In this document: piece after piece, positions 1 through 6,302 of the stretch
Numbering within the stretch: position 1 is the stretch's first letter
How the letters are laid out: each line of letters starts with the position of its first letter
Assembly (NCBI GenBank): GCA_937958475.1
Contig: CALFXR010000079.1
Coordinates: 1 to 27,540 of the forward strand
Origin: an uncultured Mesorhizobium sp.
GTDB taxonomy: Bacteria; Pseudomonadota; Alphaproteobacteria; Rhizobiales; Rhizobiaceae
Length of the DNA: 27,540 nt
Direction: 5' to 3'
Program-made: the position numbers and the translations under genes
Notes under the pieces: generated by a model
Databases searched by the model: none
Told to the model about the DNA's origin: nothing
Seen by the model: the letters and a program-made list of their open reading frames with translations, nothing else

Positions 1-483
1 CAGGTCGCCGAGGCGAGCTGGGCGTGGGACAAGGTCGGCTATATCGCCACGGGGGTGGACGGCGCGCTGCCGGCGTCGAACCCGTCGGACACGCTGATCG
101 ACACGATCTACGCGCTGAAGGCCGGCTACCGGCAGAACGCCGGCTGGGTGATGAACCGCAAGACCCAGGCGACGATCCGCAAGCTGAAGGACGCCGACGG
201 CAACTATCTGTGGCAGCCGCCGGCTGCCGTCGGACAGCGGGCGATGCTGATGGGCTTCCCGGTCGTCGAGGCCGAGGACATGCCGGATGCGGGAACGGAT
301 GCCACGCCGATCGCCTTCGGCGACTTCCAGCGCGGCTATCTCGTGGTCGACCGCACCGGGGTGAGGGTGCTGCGCGACCCCTACACGGCGAAGCCCTACG
401 TGCTGTTCTACACGACCAAGCGCGTCGGCGGCGGCATCCAGGACTTCGACGCCATCAAGCTGGTGAAGTTCGGTACCGAGTAG
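1..483 (+). CDS. GTA/phage HK97-family major capsid protein, C-terminal part
   Basis: The reading frame is open from base 1 and ends at TAG 481-483, so the gene starts outside the window; about 160 residues are visible. The visible part carries the typical HK97-fold capsid end: a helix and loop with LIDTIYALKAGYR, then NAGWVMNRKTQATIRKLKD, a GFPVVEAEDMP strand, AFGDFQRGYLVVDR, and a final strand near VLFYTTKRVGG. In RcGTA-type clusters this is orfg5, the shell protein. What follows matches the GTA order (connector, adaptor, tail terminator, major tail protein), which supports GTA rather than an unrelated prophage. The next gene starts 429 bases downstream, an unusually large gap for this operon, and the gap holds a hairpin and a repeat element. 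The call is firm; GTA membership rests on gene order. Confidence 0.9.
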   Translation, partial: QVAEASWAWDKVGYIATGVDGALPASNPSDTLIDTIYALKAGYRQNAGWVMNRKTQATIRKLKDADGNYLWQPPAAVGQRAMLMGFPVVEAEDMPDAGTDATPIAFGDFQRGYLVVDRTGVRVLRDPYTAKPYVLFYTTKRVGGGIQDFDAIKLVKFGTE

Positions 484-531
484 GTCGCCGACCGTCCCGG
501 GCGGGCCGACCTCCTCCCGTCCGGGACGCCG

Positions 532-561
532 CGGCCCCGGCGGTTCGCGCTGCCGGGGCCG
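532..561 (+). terminator. Hairpin after the capsid gene, possible attenuator
   Basis: Perfect 10-base arms (CGGCCCCGGC at 532-541 and GCCGGGGCCG at 552-561) enclose a 10-base loop, 49 bases past the capsid stop codon. A pyrimidine-rich stretch (TACCCTTTC) follows, but there is no clean U-run. It could be a leaky terminator that keeps capsid transcripts above connector and tail transcripts; that role is inference. Confidence 0.45.
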
Positions 562-648
562 TACCCTTTCGGCCTTTGGCCGTGGTCTTCCCGCCGGCAC
601 TTCGCAGCGGTTCTTCTTTCCGAATGCGGGCCGGCATTCGCATGTGAG

Positions 649-792
649 GACCCCCACCCCTACCCCTACCCCTCCCCACAAGGGGGGGGACGTTCCGACG
701 CTGCGCCACTCCACCGCCGAACGCCGTACGGGAATGAAGCTTCGGCCTTCGCGATCCCCTCCCCATCGTGGGGAGGGGTAGGGGTGGGGGTC
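649..792. repeat. Long inverted-repeat intergenic element, copy 1
   Basis: The left arm (about 649-690) reads GGACCCCCACCCCTACCCCT and continues through CCTCCCCACAAGGGGG. The right arm (about 755-792) is its reverse complement, ending GGGTAGGGGTGGGGGTCC. The left arm has one extra CTACCC unit. Each arm also contains a smaller hairpin of its own. The 60-odd bases between the arms differ from those in the two other copies (4240-4380 and 6136-6271). Short C/G-run inverted repeats of this look are common between genes in Hyphomicrobiales. No transposase is present, so it resembles a non-autonomous palindromic element. The rest of the gap 484-912 shows only the hairpin at 532-561. Confidence 0.8.
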
Positions 793-912
793 CGGCACGC
801 CGAGCCGGTGTCGTCCGGTATCCGGTGCCTCGCGCCCGTGGTGCGAGGATCGCCGGGGGCGGGTCGCGGGCAAGGACGCCGGCCTTCCAGACACTTCCAG
901 ACGGAGCTTCCC

Positions 913-1482
913 ATGACCCTGTTTCGAACCGTCGAGCCGGCGCTCGAGCCCGTGACGCTGGTCGAGGCGAAGGCGCATCTGCGGCTCGCCCACGACAGCG
1001 AGGACGAACTGATCTCCGCGCTGATCCGCGCCGCGCGCGACGAGGTCGAGCGCGCCACCGGCACCGCCCTGATCGAGCAGGACTGGCGGCTGGTGCTCGA
1101 CGCCTGGCCGCGGAGCGGCACGCTGGCGCTGATGCCGCATCCGGTGCGCGCGATCCTGTCGGTGACGGTCTACGGCAGCGAGGGCGAGGCCTCGCCGATC
1201 GATCCGGGCGCGTGCCGGCTGGACGGCCATGCGCGGCCGGCGCGGCTTTGGCTCGCCGAGCGCCCGGCACCGGGTGCGGCGCTGAACGGTATCGAGGTCG
1301 ATTTCCGCGCCGGCTTCGGCGAGGCCGGCACCGACGTGCCGGACCTGCTGAAGCGGGCCATCCTGATGCTGGTGGCGCACTGGTTCGAGTTCCGCGGCGT
1401 CGCCGGCGCCGCCGACCAGCCGGTCGGCCATCCGCCCGGATACGACCGCCTCGTCGCGGCATGGCGGAGGGCGCGGCTGTGA
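913..1482 (+). CDS. GTA head-tail connector protein (gp6-like, phiE125 gp8 family)
   Basis: The 189-residue protein has the usual connector opening, VEPALEPVTLVEAKAHLRL, followed by ISALIRAARDEVERATG and a C-terminal helix, LKRAILMLVAHWFEFRG. These match the phage gp6-like connector family, the equivalent of RcGTA orfg6, which forms a ring under the portal and helps seal the filled capsid. I chose the ATG at 913 because GGAG (903-906) lies six bases upstream and the family-like sequence starts there; an in-frame extension to 784 runs through the repeat element and is not protein-like. The stop codon overlaps the start of the next gene by one base (TGATG), which suggests translational coupling. 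Confidence 0.85.
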   Translation: MTLFRTVEPALEPVTLVEAKAHLRLAHDSEDELISALIRAARDEVERATGTALIEQDWRLVLDAWPRSGTLALMPHPVRAILSVTVYGSEGEASPIDPGACRLDGHARPARLWLAERPAPGAALNGIEVDFRAGFGEAGTDVPDLLKRAILMLVAHWFEFRGVAGAADQPVGHPPGYDRLVAAWRRARL

Positions 1483-1817
1483 TGCTGACGACGACGATCG
1501 ACCCAGGCCAGTTGCGCACGGAATTTTCCCTCGAACAGGCGACGCCCGTCGGCGACGGCATGGGCGGGCATGTCGAACAGTGGGACGAGGTCGCCACCCT
1601 GTTCGGCCGCATCGAGCCGGTGACGGCGGGCGTCCGCTTCGGCGCCGGCCAGGCGCTGGAGACGCTGACGCACCGCGTCACCATCCGCCGCCGCGACGGG
1701 ATTCTGAGCGGCATGCGGCTCGGCAAGGGCGCGCGGCGCTTTGCCATCGTCAGTATCCACGACCCCGACGAGAGCGGCCGCTACCTGGTGCTGCGGACGC
1801 GGGAGGAGGGCGCATGA
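1482..1817 (+). CDS. GTA head-tail adaptor protein (head-closure family)
   Basis: This 111-residue protein begins with a short leader, then RTEFSLEQATPVGDGMGG and HVEQWDEVATLFGRIEPV. The middle has LTHRVTIRRRDGI and the end ARRFAIVSIHDPDESGRYL. That is the pattern of the phage head-tail joining family (SPP1 gp16-like) and corresponds to RcGTA orfg7. It should sit between the connector ring and the tail terminator and close the head after packaging. The ATG at 1482 shares one base with the upstream stop codon; a GTG directly before it (1479) is also possible. The end overlaps the next ORF by four bases (ATGA), so the unit is tightly coupled. Confidence 0.82.
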   Translation: MLTTTIDPGQLRTEFSLEQATPVGDGMGGHVEQWDEVATLFGRIEPVTAGVRFGAGQALETLTHRVTIRRRDGILSGMRLGKGARRFAIVSIHDPDESGRYLVLRTREEGA

Positions 1818-2008
1818 AGGCGGCCATCGAACTGACGCTGGCCGGGCTGGTGAACGCGCTGCGCTGGCGCGCCCATGCACTGGCGGAAGAGGCCGAAGGC
1901 GGCTACCGTCGCGGCGTGGAGCCGGCCCGGCGAAGGCGCGGCGCGAAGCGCCCGGCAAGACCCCACGCGAAGATCGAGGAGCCGCGCGATGACCGCCCCG
2001 GCCGCTGA
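1814..2008 (+). CDS. Small Arg-rich hypothetical protein between connector and tail-terminator genes
   Basis: This 64-residue ORF starts at an ATG overlapping the upstream stop codon by four bases (ATGA), with a GGGAGGAGGG stretch just before it. It overlaps the next gene by 20 bases. The N-terminal half could form an amphipathic helix (AAIELTLAGLVNALRWRAHA); the C-terminal half is very basic (RRGVEPARRRRGAKRPARPH). Without it there would be a 171-base hole in an otherwise overlapping run of genes, which supports its reality. I recognise no family, and I do not recall a counterpart at this place in RcGTA. The high Arg content could come partly from the GC-rich base composition, so it could still be a chance ORF. 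Confidence 0.55.
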   Translation: MKAAIELTLAGLVNALRWRAHALAEEAEGGYRRGVEPARRRRGAKRPARPHAKIEEPRDDRPGR

Positions 2009-2396
2009 ACTGCAGAAGGCCGTCTTCGCCGCGCTTTCGGGCGACGCGGCGCTGCTCGCCGCGCTCGGCGGCGGCAAGGTCTTCGACCATGTGCCGGCGG
2101 GAACGGCGTTTCCCTACGTCACCTTCGGACGCACCAGCGTCTACGACTGGAGCACGGCGACGGAGAGCGGCACCGAGCAGCTGTTCACGCTGCATGTCTG
2201 GTCGAAGGCGCGCGGCAAGGCCGAGGCGCTGGCGGTCCTGGAGCTGATCGGCGCGATCCTCCACGACCAGCCGCTTGTCCTCGACGGCCATGCGCTGGTC
2301 AACCTGCGCCGGGAATTCGCGGACGTCCGCCACGACGAGGATCTCGACCTCTACCACGGCCTGGCGCGCTTCCGCGCCGTGACCGAGGCCGCCTAA
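1989..2396 (+). CDS. GTA tail terminator protein (DUF3168)
   Basis: The 135-residue protein begins MTAPAAELQKAVFAALSGDA, a DUF3168 opening, followed by VFDHVPAGTAFPYVTFGRTS, FTLHVWSKARGKAEA and VLELIGAILHD. It corresponds to RcGTA orfg8, the protein capping the head-proximal end of the tail tube and joining it to the adaptor. The ATG at 1989 has AGGAG (1977-1981) seven bases upstream, a good fit, and the family-like sequence starts there. The TAA stop (2394-2396) lies inside the first arm of a palindromic repeat, so the repeat has inserted at, or supplies, the exact gene end. Confidence 0.87.
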   Translation: MTAPAAELQKAVFAALSGDAALLAALGGGKVFDHVPAGTAFPYVTFGRTSVYDWSTATESGTEQLFTLHVWSKARGKAEALAVLELIGAILHDQPLVLDGHALVNLRREFADVRHDEDLDLYHGLARFRAVTEAA

Positions 2397-2497
2397 AGCA
2401 CGTCGCGACCGATCGGATTCAGGCGACGTGCTTTAAGTCCTTATTTTCATGCATGTCGTTGTCCCAAAACCGCTGCGCACTTTTGGGCGACATGCAT
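2394..2497. repeat. Composite palindromic rhizobial repeat (two hairpins)
   Basis: The first hairpin has perfect 13-base arms at 2394-2406 and 2423-2435 (TAAAGCACGTCGC and its complement), followed by a T-rich tail at about 2432-2448. The second has ATGCATGTCG (2449-2458) matched by CGACATGCAT (2488-2497), with an inner pair CCCAAAA (2463-2469) and TTTTGGG (2481-2487). From memory, this type (GTCGTTGTCCCAAAACCGCT and neighbours) is a frequent interspersed repeat in Rhizobiales genomes. The rest of the gap up to 2582 shows nothing else beyond the ribosome binding site of the next gene. Confidence 0.8.
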
Positions 2498-2582
2498 TAG
2501 GCGGCATTTCCATTCGCGCAGCGAAGGAGCCGCGCCGGCACCGCCGGCGGGCCGCATCCCAATTCGTCATGAGGAGAACGAG

Positions 2583-2996
2583 ATGGTCGCTCAGAAGGGC
2601 AAGGACCTGCTGTTGAAGATCGACGCCGACGGGCTCGGCGCCTTCACCACCGTCGCCGGGATGCGCTCCCGGCGGCTTTCCTTCAACAGCGAGACGGTCG
2701 ACGTGACCAACGCCGATTCAGCCGGACGCTGGCGCGAACTGCTCGCCGGCGCCGGCGTGCAGCGGGCGGCGGTGGCCGGCACCGGCATCTTCAAGGACGC
2801 CGAGTCGGACGCCCTGATCAGGAGCCGCTTCTTCGCCGGCGAGATCGGCGACTGGCAGGTGGTGGTGCCGGGCTTCGGCACGGTCGAGGGGCCGTTCCAG
2901 ATCACCGCGCTGGAATATGGCGGCGAGCACGACGGCGAGGTGACCTTCGAGCTGGCGCTGGAATCGGCCGGCGCCATCGGCTTTGCGGCGGCGTGA
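2583..2996 (+). CDS. GTA major tail (tube) protein, TP901-1 family
   Basis: The 137-residue protein opens MVAQKGKDLLLKID and carries FTTVAGMRSRRLSFNSETVD, VTNADSAGRWRELLAGAGVQ, AVAGTGIFKD and a final FELALESAGAIGFAA. This is the TP901-1/lambda gpV-like tail tube pattern and equals RcGTA orfg9, which stacks as hexamers to make the tail tube. A strong GAGGAG (2571-2576) lies six bases upstream of the ATG, fitting a protein needed in many copies. It is the first gene after the palindromic repeat, so its own initiation signal matters. The stop codon overlaps the next start (TGATG). Confidence 0.9.
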   Translation: MVAQKGKDLLLKIDADGLGAFTTVAGMRSRRLSFNSETVDVTNADSAGRWRELLAGAGVQRAAVAGTGIFKDAESDALIRSRFFAGEIGDWQVVVPGFGTVEGPFQITALEYGGEHDGEVTFELALESAGAIGFAAA

Positions 2997-3355
2997 TGCG
3001 CGCGAACGCACGACGCGGCGAGATCGTCGCCGAACTCGACGGGCGCGGCCGGCGGCTGTGCCTGACGCTGGGGGCGCTGGCGGAACTGGAGACGGGGCTG
3101 GGCGCGGAGGACCTTTCCGCACTCGCCGCGCGCTTTTCCGGCGGACGGCTTTCGGCGCGCGACCTGATCAGCCTGATCGGTGCCGGCCTGCGCGGCGGCG
3201 GCGAGGCGGTCACCGACGAGGAGGTCGCATCCATGCATTGCGACGACGGCGCGGCGGGCTTTGCCCGCATCGCGACGGAGCTTCTGGTCGCCACCTTCGG
3301 GGGAACGGCGGGGGGCGAAACGGCGCGTGGAGGCGCCGCGCCGCAAAACCCTTGA
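2996..3355 (+). CDS. GTA tail assembly chaperone (GTA family, orfg10-like)
   Basis: This 119-residue protein contains RANARRGEIVAELDGRGRRL, LTLGALAELETGLGAEDL, LISLIGAGLRGGG and VTDEEVASM. Together these match the GTA/phage tail-assembly-chaperone family (Phage_TAC_11 type), the equivalent of RcGTA orfg10. Such chaperones bind the tape measure during tail assembly and are absent from the mature particle. The ATG at 2996 overlaps the previous stop by one base; a GTG at 2993 is also in frame. The stop overlaps the TTG start of the next small gene (TTGA). In many phages the two chaperones are joined by a programmed frameshift; here overlapping start and stop codons do the coupling. Confidence 0.82.
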   Translation: MRANARRGEIVAELDGRGRRLCLTLGALAELETGLGAEDLSALAARFSGGRLSARDLISLIGAGLRGGGEAVTDEEVASMHCDDGAAGFARIATELLVATFGGTAGGETARGGAAPQNP

Positions 3356-3576
3356 ACGCCGCAGCCGGCCGCCCCGACGCCTTCCCCTGGGATGCCGCCA
3401 TGGCGGCGGGGCTCGGCCTGCTGCGGCTTTCGCCGGCCCATTTCTGGGCGATGACGCCGCGCGAGCTGGAACGGGCGCTGTCGGCCTTTTCCGGGCCGCG
3501 CCGCGAGCCGCCGGGACGCGCGGCGCTGGAAGCGCTGATGCGCGCCTTCCCGGACATGAACCGAGCCAACGCCTGA
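3352..3576 (+). CDS. GTA small tail chaperone (orfg10.1-like), TTG start
   Basis: The 74-residue product contains FPWDAAMAAGLGLLRLSPAH, FWAMTPRELERALSAFSGP and a short C-terminal helix ending in FPDMNRANA. The pattern FPWD..M..G...LRLSP..FWAMTPREL matches the small GTA/phage tail assembly chaperone called rcc01693-like in Rhodobacter. The first ATG in frame (3400) would delete FPWDAA, part of the conserved motif. I therefore prefer the TTG at 3352, which overlaps the preceding stop (TTGA); GGAGG at 3329-3333 is too distant to act as a normal binding site, so coupling is likely. It precedes the tape measure gene by 13 bases, as expected for a tape-measure chaperone. Confidence 0.8.
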   Translation: MNAAAGRPDAFPWDAAMAAGLGLLRLSPAHFWAMTPRELERALSAFSGPRREPPGRAALEALMRAFPDMNRANA

Positions 3577-3589
3577 GAGGAGTGCCGAG

Positions 3590-4174
3590 ATGGCCGAGAG
3601 CGAAGCCGGCGGGACGTTTTCGATCGACGTCGACGTCGGCCCCGTCGCCGACGCGCTGCAGCGCCTGGAGGGCCTGTCGCGCTCGTTCGGCGCGCAGCTG
3701 ACCGGGGCCCTGCGCGGCGCGGTGGTGCAGGGCCGCGACCTCGAGGATGTGCTGCGCGGTATCGGCATGAACCTCGCCGGCATGGCGCTCGGCCAGGGGC
3801 TGAAGCCGCTGGAGGGGCTGGCGAACGATGCGTTCTCGAGCATCTTCTCGGCGCTGAGTTCGATCATTCCCTTCGCCGAGGGCGGCGTGCCCGGGCGCAT
3901 CGTGCCGTTCGCGGCCGGCGGCGTGGTGTCGCGGCCGAGCTATTTCCCGATGGGACGCGACATCGGCCTGATGGGCGAGGCGGGCGCCGAGGCGATCCTG
4001 CCGCTGCGCCGCGGCGCCGACGGCAGCCTCGGCGTGGCCGCTTCGGGCGGAGGCACGCCGGTCAACGTCGTCTTCAATGTCACCGCCGCCGACGCCGCCT
4101 CGTTCCGCAAGTCGGAAGCGCAGGTCACCGGCATGCTGGCCCGGGCGGTGTCGCGCGGGGCGCGGACGCTTTGA
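3590..4174 (+). CDS. GTA tail tape measure protein (short)
   Basis: The protein has 194 residues, tiny for a tape measure but normal for GTAs, whose tails are short. It has an N-terminal helix (VADALQRLEGLSRSFGAQLT), a hydrophobic middle (IGMNLAGMALGQGLKPLEGL and FSSIFSALSSIIPFAEGG), and the typical tail of this family, PMGRDIGLMGEAGAEAILPL. It corresponds to RcGTA orfg11. Tape measures set tail length and probably help DNA pass the inner membrane; the hydrophobic segments at about 55-95 fit that. GAGAGGAG lies upstream of the ATG. The gene is followed by 270 bases holding the second inverted-repeat element. Confidence 0.87.
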   Translation: MAESEAGGTFSIDVDVGPVADALQRLEGLSRSFGAQLTGALRGAVVQGRDLEDVLRGIGMNLAGMALGQGLKPLEGLANDAFSSIFSALSSIIPFAEGGVPGRIVPFAAGGVVSRPSYFPMGRDIGLMGEAGAEAILPLRRGADGSLGVAASGGGTPVNVVFNVTAADAASFRKSEAQVTGMLARAVSRGARTL

Positions 4175-4239
4175 GCGGCAGGGGGGAGCAGAAAATCGTG
4201 CACCCCCTCCTTTGGGAACGCAGGCGATAGGTCACGAGT

Positions 4240-4380
4240 ACCCCCACCCCCACCCCTCCCCACAAGGGGGAGGGGGATCCTGCACGGCTTCGCGCTCGTC
4301 GCCAGAAAGCGGCAATTGCAGGAGAAGCGGCGTCGTCGGCGACTCCCTCCCCCTTGTGGGGAGGGTAGGGGTTGGGGTCC
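4240..4380. repeat. Long inverted-repeat intergenic element, copy 2
   Basis: The left arm (about 4240-4277) contains CCCCCACCCCCACCCCTCCC then CACAAGGGGGAGG. The right arm (about 4342-4380) is CCTCCCCCTTGTGGGGAGGG then TAGGGGTTGGGGTCC. The arms are near-perfect reverse complements. The middle shares AAAGCGG...AGAAGCGG with copy 3 but not with copy 1. The element fills most of the 270-base gap between the tape measure and distal tail genes. It stops 65 bases before the next start codon, whose GAGGAG site is intact. Confidence 0.8.
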
Positions 4381-4444
4381 AGCAGGCCGAACAGGCCTCG
4401 ATTTCCGTGTTCGATAGCCCTTTCCGCGATCAACCGAGGAGCCC

Positions 4445-5080
4445 ATGAGCGAGTTTTCATCCTTTCACGACGTGCGGTTTCCCGCCGCCGTGTCGTTCGG
4501 CGCCACGGGTGGGCCGGAGCGGCTGAACGAGGTCGTCACGCTGACCTCGGGGCGCGAGCGGCGCAATGCGCGCTTCGCCCTGTCGCGGCGGCGCTACGAT
4601 GCCGGCACCGGCGTACGTTCGGCCGACGATCTCGCCGAGGTGGTCGCCTTCTTCGAGGCCAGGCGCGGCTCGCTGCACGCCTTCCGCTTCCGCGACCCGT
4701 TCGACATGAAATCCTGCGCCTACTCGGCGACGCCGTCGCCGCTCGACCAGGCGATCGGCACCGGCGACGGCGCGACGCTGCGGTTTTCGCTGGCCAAGAC
4801 CTATGGTGAAGGCGACGACGCCTATCGCCGCCCGATCGACAAGCCGGTGGCGGAGAGCGTGCGCGTCGCCGTCGACGGCGTCGAGACGGCGGCGTTCTCG
4901 CTCGATCCCGAAAGCGGTGAGATCGTCTTCGACGCGGCTCCGGCCGACGGCGCCGCGATCAGCGCCGGCTTCGCGTTCGACGTGCCGGTGCGCTTCGACA
5001 TCGCGCACCTTTCGGTCAGCCTGACCGCGTTCCGCGCCGGGCAGATCCCGACGATCCCGCTGGTCGAGGTGGTACCGTGA
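4445..5080 (+). CDS. GTA distal tail protein (DUF2460)
   Basis: This 211-residue protein begins with FHDVRFPAAVSFGATGGPER and LNEVVTLTSGRERRNARFA, then SADDLAEVVAFFEARRGSLH and AFRFRDPFDMKSC. It matches DUF2460, the RcGTA orfg12 family, whose ring joins the tail tube to the baseplate hub. The C-terminal half (RVAVDGVETAAFSLDPESGE, FDVPVRFDIAHL) is the usual beta-rich region. The ATG at 4445 has GAGGAG (4436-4441) three bases upstream, closer than average. The end overlaps the next start by four bases (GTGA). Confidence 0.88.
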   Translation: MSEFSSFHDVRFPAAVSFGATGGPERLNEVVTLTSGRERRNARFALSRRRYDAGTGVRSADDLAEVVAFFEARRGSLHAFRFRDPFDMKSCAYSATPSPLDQAIGTGDGATLRFSLAKTYGEGDDAYRRPIDKPVAESVRVAVDGVETAAFSLDPESGEIVFDAAPADGAAISAGFAFDVPVRFDIAHLSVSLTAFRAGQIPTIPLVEVVP

Positions 5081-5967
5081 CCGACTATTCCGAAGACATG
5101 CTGGCGCACCTGGCGCGCGAGGTGACGACGCTCTGCCATTGCTGGCGCCTGACGCGGCGGGACGGGACTGTGTCCGGCTTCACCGACCACGACCGGCCGC
5201 TGACCATCGAGGGAACCCCGTTCGAGCCGCGCTCGGGCTTCTCCGCCAGCGAGGCGCGCGACACGCTGGGGATGGCCGTGGACACGGTCGACGTCGAGGG
5301 CGCGCTCTCGTCGGCGGACATCGCCGAGGACGACATCGCCGCCGGGCTCTACGACGGCGCCAGCGTCGAGACGCTGCTGGTCAACTGGCGCGCGCCGGAC
5401 CAGCACGCCCGGATCCGAGCCGCCACGATCGGCCGGATGACGATGAGCGACGGGCGCTTCGTCGCCGAGCTGGAGAGCCCGATGCACAGGCTCGACCGGC
5501 CCGCGGGCCGCATCCTGCGCCGCGACTGCGACGCCGAACTGGGCGACGGCCGCTGCGGCTTCGACCTCGGCCAGCCGGGATTTTCCGCCAGCGGGGCGGT
5601 GGTCGCGACCGAAGCGCCGCTGGTGCTTCTCGTCGACGGGCTCGCCGGATACGAAGCCGGCTGGTTCGCCGGCGGGGTGCTGACCTGGACGAGCGGCGCC
5701 GATGCGGGACGCGCCGCGCGCGTCGCAGAACACCGGCCCGGCGGCGGGACGGTTCGCCTCATCCTGCGCGATCCCGGACGAACGCCGCCCGTGGCCGGCG
5801 ACACGTTCACGGTCGCTGCGGGCTGCGACAAGCGCTTCGCCACCTGCCGGGAAAAGTTCCTCAACACCGAGAATTTCCGCGGCTTCCCGCATCTGCCCGG
5901 CAACGACGCCGCCTATGGCTACGTCGCCGAGGGCGGGCAGTTCGACGGCGGGGCGCTGGTGCCGTGA
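5077..5967 (+). CDS. GTA baseplate hub protein (DUF2163), Cys-rich
   Basis: The 296-residue protein combines a DUF2163 N-terminal half (LCHCWRLTRRDGTVSGFTDH, DRPLTIEGTPFEPRSGFSAS) with a C-terminal half of the phage BR0599 type (GCDKRFATCREKF, LNTENFRGFPHLPGND). It corresponds to RcGTA orfg13. Four cysteines, C151, C160, C250 and C257, stand in family-typical places (RDCDAELGDGRCGFD and GCDKRFATC). Related hub proteins such as lambda gpL bind an iron-sulfur cluster through conserved cysteines, so a [4Fe-4S] site is plausible but inferred. The start is GTG at 5077, overlapping the previous stop. It should form the hub between the distal tail ring and the large tip protein encoded two genes later. 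Confidence 0.88.
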   Translation: MTDYSEDMLAHLAREVTTLCHCWRLTRRDGTVSGFTDHDRPLTIEGTPFEPRSGFSASEARDTLGMAVDTVDVEGALSSADIAEDDIAAGLYDGASVETLLVNWRAPDQHARIRAATIGRMTMSDGRFVAELESPMHRLDRPAGRILRRDCDAELGDGRCGFDLGQPGFSASGAVVATEAPLVLLVDGLAGYEAGWFAGGVLTWTSGADAGRAARVAEHRPGGGTVRLILRDPGRTPPVAGDTFTVAAGCDKRFATCREKFLNTENFRGFPHLPGNDAAYGYVAEGGQFDGGALVP

Positions 5968-6020
5968 CGACGACCGGGGAGCGACGGGAAGGGGAAAATG
6001 GAGCGTCGGAGCACCCTCGC

Positions 6021-6056
6021 ACCGGCCTCTCTACTGGCCCCTCAACTGGCCCCTCG
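6021..6056 (+). repeat. Three 12-base tandem repeats
   Basis: The units are ACCGGCCTCTCT (6021-6032), ACTGGCCCCTCA (6033-6044) and ACTGGCCCCTCG (6045-6056). They lie in the 335-base gap between the hub and peptidase genes, just before the third inverted-repeat element. Nothing else was recognised between 5968 and 6135. Confidence 0.6.
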
Positions 6057-6135
6057 GGCTACCCCTGCCTTTGCGCGGGGAGGGGAGACGCTGCGCCCGG
6101 CCATCAACCACGGCGCATCGGGCTGTCGCGCGTGA

Positions 6136-6271
6136 ACACCCCCACCCCTACCCCTCCCCACAAGGGGGAGTTTGCCGGACTTGCCGCCTGTCTCCCCAAA
6201 GCGGAATCCATGGCAGAAGCGGAAAATTCGACGCCTCCCTCCCCCTTGTGGGGAGGGGTAGGGGAGGGGGT
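6136..6271. repeat. Long inverted-repeat intergenic element, copy 3
   Basis: The left arm (about 6136-6170) reads ACACCCCCACCCCTACCCCT then CCCCACAAGGGGGAG. The right arm (about 6233-6271) reads CCTCCCTCCCCCTTGTGGGG then AGGGGTAGGGGAGGGGGT. The interior shares AAAGCGG...GCAGAAGCGG with copy 2. The element ends 31 bases before the most likely start codon of the peptidase gene and removes any normal upstream region for it. Confidence 0.8.
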
Positions 6272-6302
6272 ATTCCAGCCGAGACGCATCGACGAATTCC
6301 AT

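Noticed and set aside
649..792. Inverted-repeat element as a CRISPR array or transposon end pair
   Set aside because: There are only two inverted arms per copy, no direct repeat-spacer series, and no transposase or cas gene nearby.
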